Source: Sphingomonas sp. UV9 (GTDB taxonomy: Bacteria; Pseudomonadota; Alphaproteobacteria; Sphingomonadales; Sphingomonadaceae). Taken from it: 64,000 nt of DNA. The position numbers and the translations under genes were made by a program. Positions 55,989 to 64,000 of the stretch are shown in pieces (within the stretch, counting starts at the first letter, position 1; each line of letters opens with the position of its first letter). Location: contig NZ_SCIN01000003.1 in NCBI RefSeq assembly GCF_004101245.1, positions 744,001 to 808,000 on the forward strand, given 5' to 3'. The notes beneath the pieces were generated by a model. It was not told the origin of the DNA. It saw only the letters and a list, made by a program, of their open reading frames with translations, and did not search any database.

Positions 55989-56783
55989 CTACCGGCTCCC
56001 CGCCCAGCGGATCGCATTGACGAGAATGCGCCGATAGTTCGGATCGTCATAGGCCTCCGGCGCATGGCCCAATGCGGAATAGACGACCCGGCCTTTCGTC
56101 GATGGGTTGCTCCAGATGACGGGGTGATCGCCCATCGCCAGCTTCGCACCGGAGCGGTAACTGGTCTCGTCGATCCGCGCGAGTACGGTCATGCCGCGGG
56201 CCGCTGGGTTCGCGTCGAAGGAATACCATTCATCGACCGGCGACCAAGGCGACGTCACGCCGGCCATGACGGGATGGTCCGGTCGATCGACGATGACCCG
56301 CGCCGGCTGAAACTGATCGTCCCCGCCCGGATGCCCGATGAACGTGGTGCCGATCACCGTGTCGGTATACCAGGCATCGGTATGACTATCGTCACCGGCA
56401 GCATGCAAGGCCACGACGCCGCCGCCTCGCGCCACGAACCGAGCGAATGCAGCGCGTTGGTCGCGCGTGAGGAAATCGCCACTGGCGCTGTTGAGCACGA
56501 CGACGGAGAAGTGCCGTAACTGTTCGTCGTTGAAGACTGCTGCGTTCTCGGTGGCATAGCTCGCGCGGCCCAAGCTTTGCGCGATATCGGCGAGCACGAT
56601 GTTCGAGTGCGGAATGTGCTCGATGTGTCGCCAGCCATTGGTCTTCGAAACGATCAGGACCGCGTGGCGCAATCCCTTGGGAAGCACGGGAGCGACGGTG
56701 TCGTACGTGGCCGACGGCATATGCGGATTGGGCGCGGCTTGCGCCATCGTCAGTAGTGCGAGCAGCGCCAGCATCTTGTGCAT
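55989..56783 (-). CDS. ThuA-domain exported protein
   Basis: 264 residues with a signal peptide (LALLALLTMAQA). The ThuA fold, related to class I glutamine amidotransferases, shows in SKTNGWRHIEHI, FVARGGGVVALHAAGDD and GHPGGDDQFQP. The end of the protein reads WSNPSTKGRVVYSALGHAPEAY, a ThuA signature. ThuA proteins occur with sugar-utilisation genes, here next to a DUF1080 protein and GH31/GH39 genes. The activity is unknown. Confidence 0.9.
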   Translation of the reverse strand: MHKMLALLALLTMAQAAPNPHMPSATYDTVAPVLPKGLRHAVLIVSKTNGWRHIEHIPHSNIVLADIAQSLGRASYATENAAVFNDEQLRHFSVVVLNSASGDFLTRDQRAAFARFVARGGGVVALHAAGDDSHTDAWYTDTVIGTTFIGHPGGDDQFQPARVIVDRPDHPVMAGVTSPWSPVDEWYSFDANPAARGMTVLARIDETSYRSGAKLAMGDHPVIWSNPSTKGRVVYSALGHAPEAYDDPNYRRILVNAIRWAGSR

Positions 56784-56974
56784 CGTTCAATCTCCCGCGC
56801 GATCGTTAGTCCGAATGATCGGGCTATGCGAGCAAACACCGGTAACGGTGCAAGGCGGGTCAAGACCGCGGCGAGCGCCGCTATGGTCCGAGTGCCCGTA
56901 AACCGACGTTCAACTGGTACCGATAAAGCGCTAGGCTCGTCGATGAACGCTGGTCGGGCGATGGTTCAGGGCGA

Positions 56975-57922
56975 ATGTTTATGTGGTTTGATCGAGCATT
57001 GGTGGCGCTACTGGTGCTGTCCGCCCCCGCGACCGCGCAGATGTCAAAGGAACGGGCACGCGCGATTGCGGGCGAGCCGGCGGCCACCCCGCAGCGGCTC
57101 ACGCTGACGGACATACCGGTGCCGACGAGCAAGCCGACCGCGTTGTTCGACGGACGCAGCCTGACGGGCTGGGCGCCTTGGCTCGGTTATGCCGACCCCG
57201 CGATCACGTACAAATCGAATCCGGGCACGCCGCCGATCGGTACCAGCCGGAACACCAGCGGCGACTTTGCGGTGCGCACCGTGGACGGCGCGCCGGCGAT
57301 CTGGGTGAAGGGCCAAACCTGGGGCAGCCTGGTCAACCGTGCCGACCTGCGCGACTATCACTTGCGGTTGCAGTTCAAATGGGGAGCAAGGACCTGGGCG
57401 CCGCGCGCCACGATGCCGCGCAACAATGGACTGCTGTATCATACCCACGGCGCGGCTGGCGAAGTCTTCGGCACCTGGCGGCCATCGGTCGAGTTCGAGA
57501 TCATGACCGGATCGACCGGCATGATCGTCGCGGTGGGTGGCAAGCTGCGGGGACGCACCAGCGTGACGTCCGATCCGTCGTTGGTCGAACCCCATCTTCG
57601 CTTCCGCGTGGGGGGCCGCGACATCGAGATCGTCAACGGCACGCCGACCTGGAACGTCGAGGCAGCGACCGACGCCGAGCGCCCGATCGGCGAATGGAAC
57701 ACGCTCGACCTGTACGTCGTCGGCGATCGCGCGGTGCATGTCGTCAACGGCGTACCGGTTGGCGAAGTCCACGGCTTGGCGACGATCGCCTCCAACGGCA
57801 CCCGGCAACCGCTGACACACGGCCATATCCAGCTCCAATCCGAAGGCGCCGAGACATGGTTTCGGGCGATCACGGTCGAATCGATCAGAACGCTTCCAAG
57901 AATCGTCGTCGCTGGAAAGTAA
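56975..57922 (+). CDS. DUF1080 (3-keto-disaccharide hydrolase domain) exported protein
   Basis: 315 residues with an N-terminal signal (LVALLVLSAPATAQ). The jelly-roll DUF1080 domain shows in PTALFDGRSLTGWAPWLG, the DYHLRLQFKWG strand, NNGLLYH and the C-terminal HGHIQLQSEGAETWFRAI, typical of the family. DUF1080 proteins bind or cleave oxidised disaccharides and are often next to ThuA genes, as here (divergent, 190 bp). The exact substrate is not known. Confidence 0.9.
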   Translation: MFMWFDRALVALLVLSAPATAQMSKERARAIAGEPAATPQRLTLTDIPVPTSKPTALFDGRSLTGWAPWLGYADPAITYKSNPGTPPIGTSRNTSGDFAVRTVDGAPAIWVKGQTWGSLVNRADLRDYHLRLQFKWGARTWAPRATMPRNNGLLYHTHGAAGEVFGTWRPSVEFEIMTGSTGMIVAVGGKLRGRTSVTSDPSLVEPHLRFRVGGRDIEIVNGTPTWNVEAATDAERPIGEWNTLDLYVVGDRAVHVVNGVPVGEVHGLATIASNGTRQPLTHGHIQLQSEGAETWFRAITVESIRTLPRIVVAGK

Positions 57923-58074
57923 GGTCGAGCGGTTGGCGAGACCCTCGACCTAGCCGTTGCTGCAAAAGGGCGATCGTGTCGGGTATTTGTCATCGTTTCC
58001 ACCCTGGGACCGGGGGCGGTCGCATACCCCGATTTCCGACCATCGGCACCGCGGCTTGCATCCTCAGAGTATGA

Positions 58075-58531
58075 TCACCGGTGGCGGAGTTCGACCATCA
58101 CAACGTCTTGCTCGCGCATCGGAAGGGTCAGTCGATAGGGCTTTCCTGCTCGTACGTTGATCGTGCTGACCACCGGAGTGTCGGTCGTAACATCTTGCAG
58201 CGTTTGCAGCTGCTTATCGGTCAATTTCGCGGGTCGGCCCATTTCCAGATAGGTGGAATACGCGTCGTTCTGCTTAAATCCCGTACGCCGCACCCGTAGC
58301 TGGTATTATCCGGGCTTCAGACCGGCCAGGTCGAGGGTGAGCGGCGTGGTTTGAGCTGGTTGCCGCAACTTGGTAAAGAATGGCCGGTTGCTGACGGGCT
58401 GATCCGGCAATGCCTCTCGCCAAGCCAGCACCTGCACCGTTCCGTCCTTCAACGCAGCGATGCTCTGATTGTCCGATGTCGGCAACTCGCGATCGCCGAG
58501 GTTTGCGAGGTATTTGAACGCGACGGGATCA
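58075..58531 (-). pseudogene. Truncated GH39-family glycosidase remnant (3' end only)
   Basis: On the minus strand the C-terminal part of a GH39 beta-xylosidase-like enzyme is readable: VDDPVAFKYLANLGDREL, then VQVLAWREALPDQPVSNRPFF, then VRRTGFKQNDAYSTYLEMG and the terminal LPMREQDVVMVEL. An in-frame TAA (58308-58306) interrupts it between KPG and YQLRVRR. Everything upstream of about 58531 is missing; the sequence instead becomes the start of a GH31 gene on the other strand. The gene is therefore dead, cut by a deletion and by a stop. Confidence 0.75.
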
Positions 58532-61239
58532 TCCACGTCGTCGCCAGCCCGACGCGCGTGACGACGGCGCCGAGCCTGATGGTGCCGACCCCGCCGATCG
58601 CGGGCCAGTACACCGTCACGCAGCAGGGCAAGAGGGCGCTAATCGCGACCGCACGCGACACCGCCGAGGTCGATCTGAAGACCGGCCGCGTCCGCTTCCT
58701 CGACACGGCGGGCAAGGTCGTGCTCGGTCAGGCGGCTGCGCCCGCATTCTCGCCCACCACCGCGGACGGCAAGCTGTTCGTCGTCGCCTCGCAGCAGTTC
58801 AATCGCGGGACGGACGAGGGGCTGTACGGCCTCGGCCAGCACCAGAATGCGCAGATGGATTACAACGGCGAGGATGTCGAACTCGCGCAGCACAACATGG
58901 ACATCGCCGTGCCGTTCGTCGTCTCGACGAAGAACTACGGGTTGTTGTGGGACAATGACGGCATCACCCGCTTCGGCAATCCGCGACCCTATTCGCTGGT
59001 CGGCACCGATGGCTTGAAGGTCACCAGTGGTGGCAAGCCGGGCTTCACCGCGCAATATTATCTGGGCGACCGGCTGGCGGTGACGCAGCAGGAAGCGTCG
59101 ATCAACTACCAGTATATCAAGGATCAGGCGAAGTGGCCCGCCGCAGCCAAGGCGCAGACGGTCGCCGCGACGGGTGGCCAGAACACCGCGGGCAATGCGG
59201 TCGAGACTCAGAAGGTCGTGTGGACCGGCGACGTGATCCCGGACGTGAGCGGCGTGCACAAGTTCCAGCTCTATGGCTCGAGCTATTTCAAGGTGTTCGC
59301 GGACGGCAAGGAGGTGCTGAACCGCTGGCGCCAGAACTGGAACCCCTGGTACGCGAACTTCGACCTGCCGATGACCAAGGGCAAGCGCGTGGCGGTGCGG
59401 ATCGAGTGGGAGCCCAATGCGGGTTACATCGCGCTGCTCCACAATAACCCGCTCGCCGCGCCCGATCGCCATTCGGTGTGGTTCACCAGCGACATCGCGA
59501 AGTCGGTCAATTATTGGTACGTGCCGGGTAAGAGCATGGACGAGGTCGTCGCCGGCTATCGCTCGCTGACCGGCAAGGCCGTGATGATGCCGAAATGGGC
59601 GTACGGCTTCTGGCAGTCGCGCCAGCGTTACAATACGCAGGACGAGGTCGTCGACGTCGTCAAGAAGTACCGCGACCTGAAGATCCCGCTCGATAATATC
59701 GTCCAGGACTGGTTCTACTGGCCCGAGAATGCGTGGGGCAGCCACCAGTTCGACAAGGCGCGCTTCCCCGAGCCGGAGAAGATGATCGACAAGATCCACG
59801 ACATGAATGCGCGCTTCATGATCTCGGTCTGGCCGAAATTCTATCCGACGACGGAGAATTACAAGGAACTGACGGCCAAGGGCTACACCTATCGTGGCAA
59901 TCTCGATTACGGAAACAAGGACTGGGTCGGGCCGGGCTACCTCAACACCGACTATGATCCCTATGCGCCCGAAGCGCGGACGATCTACTGGCGGCAGATC
60001 AAGGACAGCCTTGCGAAAATCGGGACGGATGCATGGTGGCTCGATGCGAGCGAGCCGGATATCCACTCGAACCTGTCGATCCCCGAGCGGATCGCGACGA
60101 TGGGGCCGACCGCGGCGGGGCCGGGCGCGCAGTATTTCAACAGCTATCCGCTGGTGCATGTCGGCGCGGTCTATGACGGCTGGCGTCAGTTCAAACCGGA
60201 CGTCCGGCCCTTCATCCTGACGCGGTCGGGCTTTGGCGGGTTGCAGCGCGAAGGTGCCGCGGTGTGGTCCGGCGACGTGGCGAGCCGCTGGTACGATCTG
60301 CGCGCGCAGATCTCGGCGGGCGTGAACATCTCGATGTCGGGCATCCCCAACTGGACGCACGATATCGGCGGGTTCGCGCTGGAGGATCGCTATGCGAGCA
60401 AGACGCCGACCGCGGCCAATCTGGACGAGTGGCGCGAATTGAACCTGCGCTGGTTCCAGTTCGGCGCGTTCAGCCCGCTGTTCCGCAGCCACGGCGAAAG
60501 CCCGTACCGCGAGATCTACGAGATTTCGCCCGACGGGTCGCCGATGCGCAACGCGATGGTGTGGTACGACCAGCTTCGCTACCGCCTGATGCCGTATATC
60601 TACACGGTCGCGGCAGACACGTGGTTCAAGGACGGCAGCATCATGCGCGGCCTCGTCATGGATTATCCGAACGACGTCCATGCGCGGAAGGTGAACGACG
60701 AATATCTGTTCGGCGACAGCTTCCTCGTCGCGCCGGTCACCGAATACAAGGCGCGCTCGCGGAGCGTGTACCTGCCCGGCGCGACCGTCTGGTACGACTT
60801 CAACACCGGACAGGCGTATCGCGGTGGCCAGAGCGTGACGGTCGCGGCGCCGTACGAACGGATGCCGTTGTTCGTGAAGGCCGGGGCGATCGTGCCGATG
60901 GGTCTGGTCACGCAATATGTCGACCAGAAGCCCGACGCACCGCTGACGCTGGCGATCTATCCGGGCGCGAACGGCAGCTTCGGTCTCTACGAGGACGACG
61001 GCACCAGCGAGCAATATCGCGGCGGCGCGTATAGCCGTATCCCGGTGACGTACGACGACGCGACCGGCGTGGTGACGCTCGGTGCGCGGGAAGGGCAGGG
61101 GTACAAGACGATGCCCGCGAGCCGGTCGGTGCGGGTGAAGTGGATGACAGCGGGCCGTCCGATCGATCTGGACAGCGCGGTGGATGCGACGGTGACGTAT
61201 CGCGGAGCGGCGGTAGAGGTGAAGCGGCCACGGTCCTAG
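58531..61239 (+). pseudogene. 5'-truncated GH31 alpha-xylosidase with PA14 domain
   Basis: An open frame runs from ATG 58351 to 61239, but its first 60 codons lie antisense to the GH39 remnant. Recognisable GH31 sequence begins at GIIHVVASPTRVTTAPSLM (58531). About the first 50-60 residues and the signal peptide of a normal enzyme are missing. The rest is intact: N-terminal beta-domain, PA14-like insert (about 240-370), catalytic barrel with nucleophile D565 (WWLDASEPD) and acid/base D642 (VWSGDVAS), and C-terminal beta domains. Similar PA14-bearing enzymes (Xyl31A type) cleave alpha-xylosyl units from xyloglucan fragments. Whether the remaining frame is expressed from the artificial start is doubtful. 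Confidence 0.75.
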
Positions 61240-61548
61240 GGCGGTTAGGTTGGGCTCTGTACCGGCGCGTGATCTGCTCACGACCACCGGGATCGCGCCC
61301 GCCGAGCCCGGGGAGCAATATCATGCCGCCGTGGATAACACCGATATGGCGGCGTGACCTACGACCCATCGCCTCCGGCAAACCCCGGGGCGGTTCACGA
61401 TAAACGAATGGCCGGAGTTGGAGAGCGGAGACGGCGCCGCGAATGGCTGGGATTGGGTCTTTTGGTGGAAGGGCCAGCGACAGCCGCTGCCCTGGGCAAT
61501 CACGCCGTCGGCCGCCCGCGGTAATCGCCCGATTGGTTTCTCAAAAGT
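61240..61548. other. Gene-free interval after GH31
   Basis: A 309-bp gap between a rightward and a leftward gene with no recognised gene. Short frames on both strands lack family similarity that I can see. No clear terminator. Confidence 0.35.
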
Positions 61549-62361
61549 TCAGATCTGCGAATAGGCTGTTGGACTGAGTATCTGATTTTCTATCCCTGTG
61601 GTGATTTCGGGGTCGGTAAGCCCCGGTGTCGCGATCAGCTGGCGCCAGGCCGGATCGGCGGCAAACGTGCTCCAGTTTCGTTCGCGTGTCGCAAGATCTG
61701 GAAAGGTCAGCAGGTACGTCAGGCTTGGCAGACGAGACCCGGTCAGATCCTGCGCGAAGAAGACCGGCTTCAGGCCAGTGCGGCGGAATATCTCGATCTC
61801 GCCTCCGGTGTCGAACATTCCAATCTTCGTCGTTCCCGCCTTGTCGCTATGGCTGAAATACGTCCGAAGTTCGAAAATGCGAGCCTTGTTGCCCCCTGAC
61901 GCGTCTGGAAGCTCGACGCGAGGAAAGTGCGGGAACGCACGCATCAACTTCACGTCCAGCGAGGCGTAAGGCGGCCCGTCCGGCGTGGCGTTGGAGAACG
62001 GTGCGGCCGCCTTTGCGTAGCTCGGGTCGGTGGCCAGCCTGTCGGGCAGGGCGATGAAGTCCGCGATCGAGGGATGAGGGACGAGAACATGGACGCTCGG
62101 GCTTCCAGGTCCGATGGTCACCGTAAATACTCCTACCGGCCCACAGCCTGCGCGGCGCGCGGCTGGGATGAAGGCGTTTTGAAGATAAGCGTCCAGGCGC
62201 TTCTTCATCGGGCCGTTGACCAGATGGTAGGTCCGAAGTTCGTAGATCTCGCGGGATGCTGGCGCAGTCCCGAGCTGGGCTCGCGCGTCGGCACCCGCAA
62301 GGGTCGCGCCACCCAAGGCAGCGCCCGCAAGCAGCGAACGTCGGTCGATTTGCTGCGTCAT
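61549..62361 (-). CDS. NIPSNAP-family protein with Tat signal
   Basis: 270 residues from ATG 62361. A twin-arginine signal (DRRSLLAGAALGGATLAGADARA) precedes two NIPSNAP ferredoxin-like halves: IYELRTYHLVNGPMKKRLDAYL (residues 40-130) and ARIFELRTYFSHSDKAGTTKIGMF (about 160-270), the latter ending WRQLIATPGLTDPEI. The family has no settled biochemical function. It is commonly exported in sphingomonads. It is divergent from the beta-lactamase-like gene. Confidence 0.85.
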   Translation of the reverse strand: MTQQIDRRSLLAGAALGGATLAGADARAQLGTAPASREIYELRTYHLVNGPMKKRLDAYLQNAFIPAARRAGCGPVGVFTVTIGPGSPSVHVLVPHPSIADFIALPDRLATDPSYAKAAAPFSNATPDGPPYASLDVKLMRAFPHFPRVELPDASGGNKARIFELRTYFSHSDKAGTTKIGMFDTGGEIEIFRRTGLKPVFFAQDLTGSRLPSLTYLLTFPDLATRERNWSTFAADPAWRQLIATPGLTDPEITTGIENQILSPTAYSQI

Positions 62362-62732
62362 CCTGTCCTCGCAAAGCCGCGTGTCCTCGTACGAAGCCCA
62401 TGCCGTGAGCGTCGTCAATCCACGACGTTCAGGGTTGCAGGTCGCAACGCGGGAAAGGGCGGGTTGCGTGGTCACGAAGGGGGCGAGGCGGCGGCAGTCC
62501 GGGAGCGGCAGATATCGACGCCTGCCCGCCTCGAAGCGGCAGGACGGCAGTGCCCCGATCTTGGCCCGGGTCGGCTCAGCGCGCCTTGCCCGAAAAGCCG
62601 CCGGGCCGTAGGCGCAATGGGCGGGCCTCGCGGCCTGCCGTTGTCCGGACTTCCCCGGGATGTGACACGAACTGTTCAGGCTTTCGGTTTACCATCAGTA
62701 TGTCGCTGAAGGACAACATTCGAGGACGATCG
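62362..62732. other. Gene-free divergent interval
   Basis: 371 bp between NIPSNAP and beta-lactamase-like genes. The GC-rich part (62500-62640) has a frame of Arg/Ala/Gly composition but no family that I recognise. Both promoters must lie here. Confidence 0.35.
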
Positions 62733-63590
62733 ATGCGCGCGCCCCTGCTTTTCCGCCTGCTTCTCTCCGGTATCGGCGCCAGCATCCTCGTACCGGCACC
62801 GGCGGCTGCAAGTTCGCCCGAACTCATCGGGCTTGAGCGCGCGCTGAGCAAGCTGGTCGCGGAACGCCCGGGAGACTACGGCATTGCGGCGCTCGACCTT
62901 CGCGATGGCTCGACGGTCTCCATCAACGGCGACACCCCGTTCCCGATGGCGAGCACGGTCAAGCTCGCCATCGCGGCTGCCTATCTCGCCGACGTCGATC
63001 AAGGGCGACGCAGCCTCCGCGACATGATTGTTGGCCGACCCGCGGCGAAAGTCATGGAGCTGATGATCATCCGCAGCGACAACCAGGCAACCGACCAGTT
63101 GCTCGCCACGCTTGGCGGCCCCGTCGCGATCCAGCAATGGCTGTCGTCCCACCAGATACCCGGCATCCGGATGGACCGGACTATTGCCCAGTTGCTGCGC
63201 GAGCGCGGCCACCTTGCCGACAGCAAGGATGTTGCCACGCCGGTTGCGATGGTCACGCTGTTGAACAAGCTCGACAACGGCACCGTTCTGACGGCGCAAA
63301 GCCGTGCCTTTCTGCTCGAACTGATGAGCCGGTGCGCGACGGGAACCCGGCGGATTCGCGCGCTGCTCCCCGCAGGGACTCGGGTAGAGGACAAGACCGG
63401 CACGCTGGACGGTATCACCAACGATGTCGGGTTCATCACCATGCCCGATGGCCGCCGCGTGGCCGTCGCCATCTTCGCGCGCGGTGGCCGCGATCGCCAG
63501 CCCGTCATCGCCGAGGTCGCCCGCGTGATCTACGACCGCTTTGCGGATAGCGTCCGCAACGCACTCGCGCTCTTCATGCAAATACGGTGA
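62733..63590 (+). CDS. Class A beta-lactamase-like protein lacking the omega-loop Glu
   Basis: 285 residues from ATG 62733 (MRAPLLFRLLLSGIG), preferred over the upstream ATG at 62700 because GAGGA lies 7 bases before it. Signal peptide to about residue 27. The active-site motifs are STVK at 74-77, SDN at 115-117 and KTG at 221-223. In the omega loop the sequence MDRTIAQLL replaces the usual LDRWEPELN, so the position of Glu166 is Ile (by hand alignment). Without this base, deacylation would be slow, so it is more likely a penicillin-binding or inactive homologue than a resistance enzyme. Confidence 0.82.
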   Translation: MRAPLLFRLLLSGIGASILVPAPAAASSPELIGLERALSKLVAERPGDYGIAALDLRDGSTVSINGDTPFPMASTVKLAIAAAYLADVDQGRRSLRDMIVGRPAAKVMELMIIRSDNQATDQLLATLGGPVAIQQWLSSHQIPGIRMDRTIAQLLRERGHLADSKDVATPVAMVTLLNKLDNGTVLTAQSRAFLLELMSRCATGTRRIRALLPAGTRVEDKTGTLDGITNDVGFITMPDGRRVAVAIFARGGRDRQPVIAEVARVIYDRFADSVRNALALFMQIR

Positions 63591-63747
63591 CCGGCAGCCG
63601 ATCTAGAAACCGCCGCTCGTCTTTCGCGACATCGGCGCGAGCGCCCGTGGTGACTGCTACGCGCCTTGTCTCGACATGAACGAATGACCGCCCGCCGTCA
63701 TTCCGGCTATTCCCGACTGTTCATGATCGATCCGGTCGAGCCGCGCA

Positions 63748-64000
63748 TCACGAAGATGTAACGGCCACCACGTTGTCGTCGCCGTTACGATCCACATACA
63801 TGTTGTAAGGGTCGATCCCGGCAAAGGCCGGCTTGCGGCGCGTGACGATGCGGATCGTCTGCACGCCCGAGACGATCGGTCGGCGTTCCTTGAGGATCAC
63901 GTCGCGGGCGGCGAAGCTGCCGAGACCCGGGCGCTGGTCGAACACGCCGACGTCGATCGTGTCGGCAAGCGGCGCGGCCTTCTCGGCGCCGGTGCCGTTC
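63748..64000 (-). CDS. C-terminal fragment of a probable M1-type peptidase (ABC-permease fused)
   Basis: The frame enters from the right edge and ends at TGA 63750-63748. The visible 83 residues form a beta-sandwich: TIDVGVFDQRPGLGSFAARDVILKERR split over strands, then IVSGVQTIRIVTRRKPAFAGIDPYN and MYVDRNGDDNVVAV. The pattern is that of the C-terminal domain of M1-family aminopeptidases, often fused to an ABC-2 permease in sphingomonads. The catalytic HEXXH part is outside the window, so this is a tentative call. Confidence 0.6.
   Translation of the reverse strand, partial: NGTGAEKAAPLADTIDVGVFDQRPGLGSFAARDVILKERRPIVSGVQTIRIVTRRKPAFAGIDPYNMYVDRNGDDNVVAVTSS

Noticed and set aside
58639..61287. 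882-codon open frame antisense to GH31
   Set aside because: GH31 motifs on the plus strand are clear; the antisense frame is Arg/Asp/His-rich shadow.

Overview
The window looks like a chromosome segment of a Sphingomonas-type alphaproteobacterium. The evidence is high GC (by eye about 65-70% over most of it), a CtrA-type response regulator, a Caulobacter-like Tad/Cpa pilus locus, separate glyQ and glyS genes, pyruvate phosphate dikinase, malate:quinone oxidoreductase, and many short paired inverted-repeat cassettes between genes.

Positions 1-6454 are an island of visibly lower GC. A divergent pair of units is seen here: a leftward run (DNA-binding-like protein, second small protein, HNH nuclease, family-B DNA polymerase running off the left edge) and a rightward solo cas1. 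There is no cas2, no effector and no CRISPR array. Cas1 + PolB + HNH + HTH-like proteins is the signature of a casposon, a self-synthesising transposon that uses Cas1 as its integrase. A low-GC YaaC-like gene lies beside it. The left end is outside the window and the right end could not be fixed. This is the main finding.

Positions 6600-22455 hold a copper-type Met/His-rich outer-membrane protein pair, small membrane and secreted proteins, ychF, an alcohol dehydrogenase, pth with a 2OG oxygenase, rplY, a TraB/GumN protein, glyQ-glyS and ppdK. glyS carries two in-frame copies of the intergenic repeat cassettes. Positions 22474-30051 are a leftward tad/cpa locus (prepilin peptidase, cpaB, C, D, E, tadB, tadC) with no CpaF ATPase or Flp pilin and a frameshifted small gene at its end.

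Positions 30071-46254 hold a hydrolase and FAD oxidoreductase, a YegP-like protein missed by length filters, an MraZ-like regulator, ispH-thrB-rnhA, dps, a ROK sugar kinase, a GGDEF/EAL response regulator coupled to a histidine kinase, dinB, a phospholipase D-family enzyme and ctrA. Positions 46546-55834 hold mqo, a LysR/pirin/WrbA group, a metallophosphoesterase, a fluoride riboswitch followed by a CLC-F type antiporter, a class A beta-lactamase-like lipoprotein and a small HNH protein. Positions 55989-64000 are a carbohydrate-related region (ThuA, DUF1080) where a single deletion seems to have removed the 5' ends of a divergent GH39/GH31 pair, followed by a NIPSNAP protein, a second beta-lactamase-like protein lacking the usual Glu166, and the 3' end of a probable M1-type peptidase.
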